NCBI GenBank assembly: GCA_025765615.1 | Contig: JAIVFJ010000061.1 | Span: forward strand, 248,001-312,000 | DNA length: 64,000 nucleotides | DNA from: Zopfochytrium polystomum | Taxonomy: Eukaryota; Chytridiomycota; Chytridiomycetes; Chytridiales; Chytridiaceae | Reading direction: 5' to 3' | Program-made: the position numbers and the translations under genes | Part shown: positions 11,111 through 22,869 of the stretch, in pieces | How positions within the stretch are numbered: position 1 is the first letter of the stretch | Layout of the letters: each line of letters starts with the position of its first letter | Notes under the pieces: model-generated | What the model was told of the DNA's origin: nothing | The model's input: the letters and a program-made list of their open reading frames with translations, nothing else | The model's database searches: none

Positions 11111-11821
11111 CACACCAGGGGACTGCCACCCCCAGCTCTACATACAGTCAGGAAGAAAAGGGCAGGCAAGGGACTTCAGGCACAGGTTCTCACAGTCAAC
11201 AAGATGGGGGGCAGCTGCTTAAATAGGAAAGGGTTGGAATCAGCAGAGTGAAGGAAGAAGGAAGGGAAAAGAGGGGAAAACATATACAAAAGAACAAAAC
11301 AATAAATAAAACAGCAAAGAAGAGAGAGGAGGAGTGAGTCACCAAACAATGGGGCTGAGCCATCAAACAAGGAAGACAGCTCAGAAAATCATGGAGCATT
11401 TCTTGGCATCAGCTGCCAAGAAAGATGGAGGAGATGGAGAGAGCTGGTTGGTGCAAAGAGGAAGACAGTCACTCTCAGCCACACAAGAAAGAAAAGACAC
11501 AGACAGAGACAACAAGGAATAAATAAAAGAGAAAACAGGAAAAACAGGAAAAACAGGATAAATTACTAATTGGAAAAATAAGTAAAAATCACCAATGAAA
11601 AGATAAAGAAAAACCCTGTGATCTCATACCCTTTTATGAGGTATTACATCATGGTAGCAGGTGGTAGGGCTTGTTAGCTCTGCCATCATCTTGTTAACTC
11701 TGTCCATCTGGGCTTAGCACTTCTCCCACAGAAGTGTTTCAGTCCTAAGTCATTTCCAAAAGTGAGGGGCCATTGGCCAGGCATAGTAGGACTTTGCATT
11801 TCTGCCCAGTCTGTCAACTAG

Positions 11822-11892
11822 CATGTCTCGAACTTGGCACCTTCCCAATTGAAGGGAGCGCTCTAACCACTGAGCAAGGGAACCTTGTATCA
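11822..11892 (-). repeat. tRNA-like cassette with near-canonical D and anticodon arms
   Basis: The minus strand reads TTGCTCAGTGGTTAGAGCG (canonical A box), a TCCC/GGGA anticodon stem with a 7-nt loop that would present CAA, and AAGTTCGAGAC (B box). The T stem is degenerate and the acceptor does not pair cleanly. This is the best tRNA-like unit in the window and probably tRNA-derived. Confidence 0.42.
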
Positions 11893-12317
11893 GCAATTAG
11901 AATCAAGACTGAGTCTTTCTGTCTGCAACATCGCCAATAATAAGTAATAATAGTAGAGCTCGGAGGCAGACATACAGAGCCAGTCAAAGGCCGTATGGAA
12001 ACCCAATAAATAATAAGAGAGTAGGAATCCAAGCCTAGTCACGTTTTGCCAGCAAAACGCAGGTCGAGACGGGGTGGTAATCCTCACAATTACCAGTTAA
12101 AAAGTGGGTATACACTTAATTTATTTGAGGTCACAGGCTTGACAGCCTGTCGTCCTCACATGATGCTGTAACCGATCCTTGCTGGTCCCACCATTTGACT
12201 CCTGGACTGCCGCTCCCGTCTTTCGCCTACCGCTGGTCTGGACTATTCTGAATCTCTGCACGGGTTTTTCTGCTCCTCTTGCTTTATTTACCTGCGGCAT
12301 ATGCCAAGCAGACGCTA

Positions 12318-13098
12318 ACATGGCCACTCCCGTTCAGAAAACGCCTCCTTCTGCTCCTCCTGTTTTTAATATTCAGGCTATTATTCCGGATCATGGTGAT
12401 GTTCCCAATCTACCCAATCTGCTGGCACCAGAAAACTACGACATCGCCCAGCTCACCACTGGTGTCGTCGATACCTTCCATCGGCTGCAACCCTGGGTGT
12501 TCCCCACTCTTATTCAGAAGATCATCAGTGGACCTGGTGAACGACTGCCCCCAGGCACTGCAGAACACTACTATTATGCCCTCTGGATCTTCCAGCACCA
12601 CCAGCGGCTCCACCAGTCCCAGATCACTATTCAGAACGACTGTGAGGCCGCCTGCTGGCATGCTGCCGCTACCATAGAGACCTTGCCACTGCCAAGCCTG
12701 AGGATCAAAAGTCCAAGCATCTCCTCAAGGATGCCAAAGATTTCGCTGACCGTTGACTCAAGGCTTCCGATTAAGGTGTTGGTTCTCACCATTTTTATGG
12801 TGATAAAGCGTTCACGCTCACAATTCTGGCCTCACAGCCATTCCCATCCCAGGTCCCTCCAAAAAACATCGCCAAGCACGTAGTCCCAGTACGAGCTCAT
12901 CCAGCTCCAGCTCCTCTGAAGATGAGCGCCGTTCTCGAAAATATAGCCACTCGAAGTCAAAAAAGTCAAAGAAGTCACGACGACGTACCACCCTGTCCTC
13001 GTCCTCTTGGGTACGCCCTGATGGCGGCGACGGTGGTGGTGCTGGTGACTCCTCATCTGGTCTCACAACTGCCGTCTCAAACACAACTTTGGCATAAC
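12318..13098 (+). pseudogene. ORF1 relic of the plus-strand Gag-Pro element
   Basis: The frame opens MATPVQKTPPSAPPVFN. It runs through a helical segment and, after frame breaks near 12670-12790, ends in a Ser-rich then Lys/Arg/Ser-rich tail (EDERRSRKYSHSKSKKSKK) before a stop at about 13096. The basic tail looks nucleic-acid binding or nuclear-targeting. It occupies the same place relative to its Gag-Pro frame as 8073-9539 does on the other strand. No known domain was recognised. Confidence 0.45.
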
Positions 13099-14461
13099 CT
13101 GCTTGCAACCTTTTCCGCACCATGCGTCTCATGTCTCAGTGTCTCACCTTGCCGTGAATTTCCATTTTTAGCCAATTTTCTCCTCTGGGATTTCCCTTTT
13201 TGGTGTTTGTCTCAATTTTATCTTTTCCTGTCAGATGTCCCTCTGCTCCCTGACGCCACCTTGTGGTTTTCTATCATCTTTCTTTGACTTCTGACTCAGC
13301 TTACTTCCTGTCTTCCTTCTATGGCGACATTATGTTCTTTGACTCACCAGTCTGACACATCCCCTACTGCTCACAGATCATAAAAGTTTTCCCAGCCCCT
13401 GCCATGGCAGGTAAATAGATTGTCCCTATCTCTACCACTCCCGTTGTTCCGTGTCTTGCGACTTCCTGCCACAACCCCAGTTGTCTTTTGGAAACTCCCA
13501 CCTTGGTTCTGGACGAATAAACAACAGACACTTGGTGTCTTCCTTTATTTTGCCATATGGTGTCCCATATCCAACTTCATGTCTTCTGTCCAACACCAAT
13601 TGTGTCTTTCCATCCATTTTGGACAAAAAATAGTGTCTCCCTTCCACCACAGACCCTCAACACGTCCCTTGGTGTCCCCTTGTGTCTCTGCGCAGTGCGC
13701 GCTCCCTACCTGTGACTTGATTCCGTGCCGCATGCAACTTTAGTCTCCTTTAGTATGCTCCTGTTATTCTTACATCCTAGGAGGTAGTACTCCGCGATAT
13801 GCACATCCCTTCTCTCTGTGTGCATACTGATGCACTCCATAACACCTCAGAGAATTCCATATCAGAGGATTTCGCCTAAGCACATGATGAAAAAAATTTT
13901 CCTCATCACATCTCTGCTTCTTTTCCCACCTGTGACATCAGCCAAATCAGATGACATCTCATCTGGTGGATACCCTGCAAATTTTCCTTCTTGGTTGGGG
14001 CCAGGAGTATATAAACTGGGGGTTTCCCTCCTGATTTTTCTCATCATCCTCACACATTCAAACTGGCTCCTTCCTCTTCTGATCGAGAACCCAACTCAAA
14101 GTACTTCCTCTACAACAACCAGCTCTATTGATACTTTGTTGGGTCCTTCTGCCTTTCTGGTGTAAGTTCCTTCCTTGAATACGATAGCCCTGAAGACCTT
14201 GCTCTTCAGCACGCACTTTTCCAGGTCGACCCAGCCAAGTTCCCACTTTGCGGCTGCTGTACAACTTCCATCTGGAAAGCCTTTGTATTCCATCCTGGAG
14301 GAACCTGACGCGACCCTTTTGTCCTTCCTCCTCCACCATCTGTTACTACACCTGAGTCCTCCAGCTTCTCTGACTCCACCAGTTCCAGTTCCTCACCTGT
14401 TTCATCCTCGCCAGGCAACCCTGATCTTGTTTACCCCTTCGATGTTCCTACTCTCACCGCC
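13099..14461 (+). promoter_or_regulatory. spacer with a likely promoter before the Gag-Pro relic
   Basis: No credible protein. A TATA box (TATATAAACTGG, about 14009-14020) lies roughly 450 bp upstream of the Gag-like ATG at 14462. This spacer takes the place of the 7402-8072 leader in the minus-strand relative. It could contain a decayed LTR, but no second copy is visible. Confidence 0.35.
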
Positions 14462-17400
14462 ATGGCTGATGAAGAAAAGCCCACTCTTGATGTCAGCGGC
14501 ATGTATGCTGCTGACCTTATCTCTCACCCTGAGGGAGAGGATCCCACTCTGACTATTGCCAAGGAGAACGAAATTCTTCGTCGCCTAGGATACAACAAAC
14601 GCCTCACTGAAGAGGTAAATCTCCTTAACGCTGAGCTCGCTTCCATCCTCATCGACAGTAAAGGAAAAGGCCCCGCCACCGGTTCCGCCTCTGCTGACTC
14701 TCCAACTAAGGCCATGGCCGCTTATTTTGCTGATGGCCAGTTTAAGGACACACTTGAGAATATCAGCAATAACTTCTTGCTCAGTACCCTCTGCACAATC
14801 AACTCCCAGTCCTGAGTGATGATTCAACCGCTTCAGTAAAGAAGTACCTCCACGACTTCATCGCTACCTTCAACACCTACTGCCCTAAGTTTGCCTTGGA
14901 CAATGCTCTTCTCATCGCTATGATTAAGCCTACCTGCTTTCCAACTGAAAGGGGCAGCCTATTCTTCCATCAACTCTCTAGTACCCTATCAACCCTGATG
15001 CTAGCGCAGTTCAAACATCAACTCCTACTTACACTGCTCCTGCCTCAGCTTGGCCACACAGATGTCTATTCACTTCACCCCTTCCAATGGGGCAACCTCC
15101 TACTGCTGCTCTTGCCATTCGCCATGCCAATGACGAACTTCTTACCCCGCTGGATGATGAGTCAGTCAAGCGAGAATTCATTGCATCTTACCCTCGCCCT
15201 GATAACCAACAGGCTGCCACCACCAAGTATACCAGATTGGCACTAATTAGCTCTTCTATCAGGACCCCCATGTCACACTCGACTCTATCGCTGAAGCTAT
15301 GATGAAAAAATGGCCCAGTGTCATTCTACAATCTAATGTTGCAACTCCTCCTCCTCGTCGCACTGATGGCCGTGATGATGGTTGCCGCCTTCATAACAAG
15401 GAATCTTTCCTTGCAGCCATCACCACTGCCTATGACCAACTCTTTGAGGAAGATCAACCAGAGGCTGATGTTTACAACAACAAGCAACAACTGCCCTCTG
15501 GTCGTCAGTATTCACAAAGCTTCAATAGGGGCCCCTATGTACCCAAGCCTCCTCAGCTCTGCAGTCACTGCAAGATTCCTCTCAGCCTTTCACACCCTGA
15601 TCGATACTGCATTCTTATGCAGATGGCTGAACATTACCTTAAGTATGGCTTTCTGCCTTCAATGTTTCCAACTGCTCTAACCCCTGCTTCTGCAGTGGCC
15701 TCAAACAAGCCAATGACTCCAAGCCCTCTGCTTGAATTATCTTTACCTTTATCTCAACCCATTTATGATTTACCTACATCCTTTTTTACCATGGTCAACT
15801 CTCAATTGGAGAGCCATGCTTTTCCCCTTTGACTTTGGTCTTATCACCATCATTTTTAGAAGAAATAAAACTCATCCTGTTATCCCCGACTTACACTGCT
15901 TTTCTGCCAAATCTCTTCCAAGGTGGCCACCCTGCTGTTATCCTTGATGACTTCAATGAAATTTTTATCACAAAGCTTGTTGCTGTTATGCCTTAACCCT
16001 TTACTCTTATCCTGAAGACTCCGAAGTGACTTCCTGTCAACTTCCTGCTCTGCCAAAATATCAGTTACTTCTTTAAGTTCTCTACCGACTTGAACCACTC
16101 TGGCATGTTTCTTCATTTAATTCTTCTATTTTAACTAAGATAGGCTTCCACCTCTCCTTTACCCTCAAAAAGATGGTACACTATCCCTCTCCAATCATTT
16201 TTCACCCAGAACTTAATCCTTTTTTAATGAAGATGGTCCGCTTGATTCAAACATCTCGCCCTTGCATTTGCAATCCTCTGCAGTCAACAGAGCGACCACC
16301 CCCTCAAAAGCCTGGAGAGACTGTTCCTACTTCATATACATCATGTAAAAAGACTAGCACCTTATATGAACCTCCTCAAATTGATTCTCGAACTACTTCC
16401 AACTCCAGTTCCAATCACGGAAGTGAGCCTGAATTTACAACTACAAAAAACGAAATGTCAACTGCACAGCCTGATTTAGAACTCGCTGAGCTGCCAGATG
16501 AAGATTACCAGCAATTTTGTGACTCTACTGTTGCTGAAGCCTGCGCTTGGCTTGAAGGAAAAGCTATTCCCAAGTGCCTCATCGACTCCGGTTCTAATCA
16601 CAACGTCATCACAGTGGACCTCCTAAAGAAAATTAAGCATACGACCATTGATTACAAACCAAAAACACCCAAAATGAGTAGTGGAATTGGTGGCCATGGC
16701 CCAATCATCGGATATACCAAGCTTTGACTTAACCTCAGCCACTCAAGCTACGGCTCTCGCACCCTATGGTTCTCTGTTGTTCAGAAGTGCCCTCGACCTA
16801 TTATCATCAGTACCCCTGCAATGCGCAGTTTTAACATTGACATCAAATAGAGTACATCGCAAGTTGAATGGACCATCAACACTACCTTGGCCATCAACTT
16901 ATGACAACCCCATTGAAAACCCATTGGACTCAGAGGATACCAATCAAAGAAGAAATCTCCTACTCTTATCTCATTGCCACTAAGAACATTACCCTTCTTC
17001 CTGGTAGTGATAAGAATGCAGTCCACCTGATGTTAGATCAACCACTCAAGTACCGTGATACTTTTGTCCATGCCTCACCTGAAAACAGCCTCACCGACAA
17101 AGGAATACTTTTCCCTTCATCGCTCTTTAACGCCAATGACCTTCATGTTTATGAAAATGTGAGGGAATTCAATTGCCCATCTTCATGGCAGGAAGTGCTC
17201 CGATTCGCATCAAAAGAGGAACCAGATTTGCCTCTATCCTTGATCTCCCACCACCACCAGAGAACAAACATGGAGAAATCCCGTTCGACCCTTGGCTGAA
17301 GCAAATCATTGATGTTCCTGACTCACTCCATAATGACCCTCAAAGTTTGATTGAAATGACTCTCCTTGCTTCAAAACATGATCCTTCAGACACTATGTCC

Positions 17401-17691
17401 TTCCTAGATATCCTCAATAAGCTAGACGATCCTAATTTTGATGACAATGCATCAGAAGCCACAGTTGGCAACTGTGCTGACCTGTCAGCATTTATATTTA
17501 ATTCAGAAATTAACAAAACTGACTTCTCTCAGTGGGAGGACTTTATTCAGTCAACCCAAGCTGCTAGAAACCCTGACTCTGATGAAGGCTCCACCACATT
17601 TTCTGGTGAAACTCTTGCCGAACCAGAAGCAGTTTCTGTCTCTCGAGCCACTTGTGTCTGTTTTCGTTTTCATTCCACACTGCGACATTAA
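14462..17691 (+). pseudogene. decayed Gag-protease polyprotein, relative of 1838-7069
   Basis: Starts MADEEKPTLDVSGMYAAD. It can be followed through many frame changes: a Gag-like segment (about 14820-15310), a zinc-knuckle-like CSHCKIPLSLSHPDRYC (about 15560), a retropepsin (CLIDSGSNHNVIT, about 16577) with SGIGGHGPIIGYTKL, and a conserved region after the protease (about 16960-17480, including IIDVPDSLHNDP, matching IIDVPDTLHEEP in the minus-strand ORF). The shared motifs and order show common ancestry; the many frame breaks show it is dead. As in its relative, nothing resembling RT follows before the frame ends at 17691. Confidence 0.7.
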
Positions 17692-17996
17692 GTCCTGCAT
17701 GTACAGCACGGACAAGTTTGCAAAGAAGGCGAGAAGAATTGACGCGCCGTGATGGCGGTGGCAAAACGGGAGCAACCCTCCAGGTATTAGAGAAAAGGGG
17801 GAAATTTGCAGGGCAGTAAACAAAAATTGAAGCAAATTTAGAATAATCAAAGTAAGGTAAACGTCCGATGAAAAAGCACGAGAGGGAGGACACTCTAAGG
17901 GCTGACGGGTTCCCTCTAACCTCTAGAAGAAAGAAGGAAAAAATAAACATAAAAAAAGAACGAAAAATCATGCCCATCTCAACAGAATTGAAAAAT

Positions 17997-20400
17997 TCAG
18001 ACTGTGGTTACGTGAGGTCCAGCACCAGACTTCCGCCGAACCTTGCCATCGTTCGATGGGGTTGCTGTGGATGACGCCACCGCTGCAGGAGACACGATCC
18101 CTGGTGCGGCAGCCCACTTCGCCTTGTTCGCTTCCAGAGCGCGCCTGATTTCACCAACGTCTGCCCAGGCACCAAAAGCGTCGAATAAAGGAGCGACAAT
18201 GAAGTTGATAAACCCAGTTTGTGACGACGCAGGGTTCGATGCATTCGGGCCATCTCGGTTCATAAATGGACTGATCGGCAGTCCCAGCGCTTTCTCTTTA
18301 TCGCCTTGCATGTACCATTCCTCCGTAAGTCTGTCTATCCATTCGATGTACTCTGGCCAAGCCTTGGTGGGATTCGACACATCGGCACATTTCATCAGCA
18401 TTTGCATCAGGAGCGTTCGATCTTCGCGCACTGACAGCGGTTCGAACGATTCCGCAGAAAGGACTTTTTTCTTAAACATGGATAACACAGAGAAGTGCTG
18501 GGAGAGGTCCGTAGCGAGAACCATTTCAACAATGGACTCCCTCACAACTTTATAGTCCGCACGATCCAATGTGCTTAGAAAGGCACATTGTGACCGCGAG
18601 AGGACCTCGAACGCTGCTGCACAGTGATGATTTTCCAATACTGACTTGTCGTTGTACAGAAGGGCCTTTCGGTCTGACGACGCTATCAGGAAGTTATTGT
18701 TCAGCCCGGGGTGGTCAAAGTCGTGAATGACAGCGGCGACGTATATTGCCAGAACCTCGAGATCACTGAAAATTAATCGAATTGAAGGCTTTTGGACCAA
18801 ATAGTTTATGCAGTGAAGGACATCAGCCGCGTGTAGAGAATTATGGAAGGTCAAATCTGCGTGGTAGCCAGACTCAATAGTCGCAATGCAGTTGATGAAC
18901 TTGTCCACATTGATTCCGAGTCTATGGATCACCCCATTTGTAACACAGAGATGATGTGCCATGATAAGCAATGGATGGCCCTGGGCGTTGTCAGCGAATT
19001 CAAAGATTGGGAAGTTGTATTCTGAAACGCGAGCTAGAAGAGAAATGGTGGAGGTAGTGTACAGTTCCACGATTGACGCGGGGCTAAGAACGCGAGTTGG
19101 TGTCAACATAGACACTGCTGAGTTACGCCGAGACTGCGTTGCCGAGGCGTTGACTTTAAAATCAAGATCAATGGTGACGAACTCCTCATCTAAGTCGCTA
19201 CGGTCGGGAAGCACTTGCTGTTGACCAGCATCAGCGGGGTCCTTGCTACTCCTCTTGGCAATTTCCTTAAACAACCATTTCTCCTGTTCATCATCGATGG
19301 CAACTTGTCCTTCTCGCAACTGCACGTCCAAGTCCGGTGTGAGCAAGTTTGGGCTACTAAGACACGCCATGACTACGTCCAGTACATTCTTGTGATCGGG
19401 TTGCAAGCTCGCGTCCAGTAGGAGACTGCGCACTGCAAGCATCGCCTTCTCCAAAGGAGAGTCCAAGTCCGCTGGTGTAAGTCCGTTTTTCCCTGAAGCC
19501 GCGAGAAGGGACTTCTCCAAACCGTCAAGTTGCGATTGCAGGTTGCGCGTAATGGATAAGAAACGGCTGTCAGACAGATACTGGATTCTGTATGACCTCT
19601 CAAGATCGTAGGCAATAAAGCAGGTCACGATACAGGCAAAAAATAGCGCGAGGGAGGGAAGAAAGTACTCTCCCTTGTCCACGTTGGGTGAGGAGCTGAA
19701 CACGGCATACCACGTTGGTGCTGCAACCAAAGTCGCTGCTAACGTATGAAGGAATCGTAGTCTTAAAAAGAATACGGACGAGACGAGGCAGACGATGTAG
19801 AGAGGTGCCGTGACGGAGGGTGAAATAAGGACAGAGTCCGATGATGTGTGAAGTCGAGAGTTCGTATAACGAATGATGGTAAGGACCGGTCCCACAACTA
19901 GCAGGAACAGAAGCGAGAGATGATGAATCCATCGAGACATGTAGGCGTTCGAGACGAAGTATGAGCACCCCACGATAGCGACCAACGGCAGAACCGCCGC
20001 GAAACCAAGAATCACCCAATCTACCGCGGAGGCTCCTGCATTTGCATTAACAAAAGCCGGTCATGATACTAGGCAAGCACTCACCCTCGAGACCATCGCC
20101 ATTGCGACCGAGGAGGCCTGCGATCTGAAGAGCTATCACGATTGAGCTAGCAACTAACAAGAAGAGCCGCCAACGCTGCACTGTGCGAGACCAAAAGTAC
20201 TCTTCGTAGTCGCCCTCAACACTACTGTTCTTGAACGTGAGCGTCAATTTCGAAAAGCGCGCATGCTTCAGTCGAAGAGCTGCGTCCATGTGCAACTCAA
20301 TGGCAGAACCCATCGGGCTTGTTGGGGATGAAGGGTTGGCCACTTTCTTGAGCTCAAACCCGTCATCGAAATAGGGGCTCGCATCCTGCAAGTAGGCCAT
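17997..20400 (-). CDS. membrane-anchored class I cyclic-nucleotide phosphodiesterase
   Basis: Two exons (20400-20085 and 20035-17997) are separated by a 49-nt GTGAGT...CAG intron; the join keeps frame and gives 784 residues. About six hydrophobic segments lie between residues 79 and 245, the first spanning the end of exon 1. A linker follows, then a PDEase_I HD domain (about 420-745). The metal/catalytic set is visible: HNSLHAADVLH (about 507), VIHDFDHPG (about 541), CADVSNPTK and a QTGF purine-clamp-like glutamine. The product should hydrolyse cAMP and/or cGMP at a membrane; specificity cannot be read. I see no retinal-binding lysine motif, so I do not call it a rhodopsin fusion. The C-tail is Ala/Ser-rich. 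The stop is 300 bp from the end of the Gag-Pro relic. Confidence 0.9.
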
Positions 20401-21194
20401 TGATAGTGTCCTTTTCCTTGGTCTACATCTAAGTCAGCTTTATCGAGCAGCGAGTATCAGGTCATACTTTTGGTCGGCTTCGATGTCGACCGAGTCTAAC
20501 CGCCGACCGCTGAGGGCCCATCTGAGCGCGGCAACAGGCTTCTCCAAGAACGACTGATGATTGACCGGGGTGGGCGATCGAGAGTGAAAGGACAGTGAGT
20601 GGTGCTTACTGCAGTAAGCTGTCAGTAAATGGTCATCACAAAGGTACTGCGATACCTTTCCCTCCGGCAAGGAGCCTGGATTGCAGTGCTCGAGTTAAAC
20701 GAAGTTGCATCCCCGTCGGGGTCCTCCATGTCGAAAGAGCTGTCAGTGTCTCCCCTCTTCCTGCTGTCCGTCATTGTTTGTAAGGGATACAGTGGAGTCT
20801 GTTACGCGGTTTGGCTGCGCCCTTGAGGAGCGGCGGACTGCTGAAGCCACCACCACTCTCCAGTTCCAAGGCGGTCACGACGGTCCCGAAGAAATAACAG
20901 ATGCTGCTCCGCAGTGGAAGGATCAGGTATGACAGGGTCACCGTTCTGTGTTCGACGAAGGGAGTTGAGAGCATGATTAGTTGTGAGTGGAGGACCCATC
21001 ATGATGCAGGGAAGGGACGGGAGGGCTAACCTTGAGATCGGGTTCGGGGGTGGATCAGTCTCCCGCGTCTACTATTGCGTCGTTTCTATTGAGACAAAGG
21101 TGGGTTTTCTTTGCTCTTTCGTTTCTTGTCTCCAATTCTCTGTCTGTTTGTGGATGCAACTGATTTTTCTTCCTTCAAAATTTTCTTTCGATCC
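20401..21194. other. intergenic region upstream of the phosphodiesterase gene
   Basis: No ORF with domain content. It should contain the phosphodiesterase promoter (minus strand), but no TATA box or other site stands out. Confidence 0.4.
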
Positions 21195-21401
21195 TATTAC
21201 TGTCAATTTCATATACCTTGAGATTTTGAGGCAGCAAAAAAAAAGTTTGGTGGAGGGAAAAAAAAACTTTTCACTATTGGAGACGGACCACCCCGAAATG
21301 GAGACCGACCACCCCCCCAATCGAAAACTTGTTTTTGCTCCCCCCGAAACATTTTTTTTTCAGCCCCAAAATCTCAAGGAATATGAAATTCACTGTAATG
21401 A
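21195..21401. mobile_element. MITE-like element with about 38-bp terminal inverted repeats
   Basis: The left end (21195-21233) and the reverse complement of the right end (21361-21401) align over about 38 bp around AATTTCATAT and CCTTGAGATTTTG. The interior carries two short direct repeats (GGAGACGGACCACCCC and GGAGACCGACCACCCC). The interior alone recurs at about 50682-50765 next to another transposon. It is non-coding, so non-autonomous. Target duplication is unclear. Confidence 0.55.
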
Positions 21402-21915
21402 CGATAACGACCCAAACCAAAAGAAAATAAGTTTTTTCATGGTAAATATGAAAAAAATAAACCTGTGTGAAGTGTTGAAATTCGCAAAAGGAAGTGGTGT
21501 GATGTGTGGTTGCAGGAGAGTGCGGGCTGGAAGGGCGAGACAAGTCAAGTTTTCTTTTTTTTGCTTATTCTTATTGATTCGCTTGCGCAAGGGCATATTC
21601 CAACACTCCCCCTTGCACAGAACTACTTTGAAGAAAGAAACTGAGCGAGAGAATTTAAAGCGCCACTGCCTGGGTGAAAAACCCAAACCAATTGACTGGG
21701 AAAACCGTAGCAGGATAAGGAAAGGAATGTATCAGGGAAGGCACTGCTGAGGAGAGTACTGCAAAAGGGTAGGGAAAACAAAAGGGTGCCCAAAACAGCG
21801 AAATGAAAGAAGGAAAACTACTCAGGCCCCATCCTAGGGCCTAACCATCTACTTTGCCCTTGCGTGCCATGCATGCCCCTGAGCTGGTGTGCTGATGTTG
21901 CAAGCAAAGTTGGAA

Positions 21916-22745
21916 GGTGGGCTGCACAGAGCAGGCCACAGAAAATGAGATAAAACAGGCTGAGCACCAACCCCCAGCCTGGGCTAAGTACCCATTCAGG
22001 GCTGAGTACCACCCAGGGCTGGGCATCACCAAGGGCTGAGTACCAGCCTGGGCTAAGCACCACCCAGGGCTAAGTACCAGCCAGGGCTGAGTAAGCCAGG
22101 GCTGAGTACCACCCTGGGCTGAGTACCACCAGGAACCAATTTACAGCTTGTTTGAGAAACAGTTGCTTGTAAATTGATTTGGATGTTTCCAAATCAGGAA
22201 GCTTGTTTGGGAAACAAGCCCCTTTTTTTCCTTGTTTTTAGAAATCCAATGATTGGTGCAATCTCTGGTGAGCTCAGTTTTTATCTCACTTTTAGAAATG
22301 CAGTGATTGGTGCAATCCCTGATTCCTAAATGCCTGTTGCATTGCTCAGATTGCACAGTACAGCAGGAAAGCTGGAATTCCAGATCAGGGAGCGGAATTC
22401 CGATGCAGAGAGCGGAATTCCAGAGCATGGGGCAGTGATACACTGCTTCTGCATGCTTGCTGTGCTGTGTTACATGTGCAGAGTGCGTAGTTTGAGCGTT
22501 TTTGTGCATGTTCTAATTGCATTGTTCCTACCGGTAGGATGAACAAAGCTAGAACAACAGCCGCCTTTGCCTATCTCTTTTTATTGAGAACAGATTAGCC
22601 CTTCCAAGCGCCCCATTCAAGTATTGAATCTACTGAGCCCTTCAAACACCCCATCCAATGTGATTGGATGGAGTTCTCAAAGGGATCATCAGTAACGGGC
22701 GTAGTGTACCCCGTGGGTCGAATCTCAACAATCAGAGTGTTTTCA
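21916..22745 (+). repeat. repeat R1, copy 1
   Basis: Near-identical to 34785-35620 (same orientation) and, for 22136-22665, to 33245-32697 (inverted). It begins with a 17-bp minisatellite, has hairpin-prone segments around 22141-22215 (CAATTTACA/TGTAAATTG), a perfect CCTACCGGTAGG palindrome near 22530, and ends with a B-box-like GGGTCGAATCTC. It encodes nothing credible. Confidence 0.7.
21979..22135 (+). repeat. 17-bp minisatellite, about 9 units
   Basis: The unit is close to GGGCTGAGTACCACCCA, repeated imperfectly. The same array, with small differences, is in the R1 copy at about 34850-35015. Confidence 0.65.
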
Positions 22746-22869
22746 ACCACACTGAAACTCTCACCATCAAACATATTAGTGATTGGGATGACCAATAGTT
22801 GTGCAAGTGCCAACTCTCACGACCATGGCAACCTTGTGCACTTTCCTCATAACTTTGGACTCTGTTACA

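Larger units (their letters stand above)
9871..12177. other. repeat-rich stretch between the two Gag-Pro elements
   Basis: No convincing gene. From about 9970 the sequence begins GTGAGACTGTGCTCTC and resembles the left end of the inverted-repeat element at 47021 (shared GTGAGACT, CCCTGGG and GTCTAGGGG landmarks), so it may be a truncated relative. Purine-rich low-complexity DNA follows (11200-11600). Two further tRNA-like cassettes are listed separately. Confidence 0.4.

Noticed and set aside
22141..22509. A 122-residue ORF repeated in three R1 copies (22141-22509, 32850-33164, 35029-35397)
   Set aside because: The three copies are near-identical DNA, so the open frame is explained by recent duplication. 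The peptide composition is not protein-like and the R1 sequence is full of hairpins.
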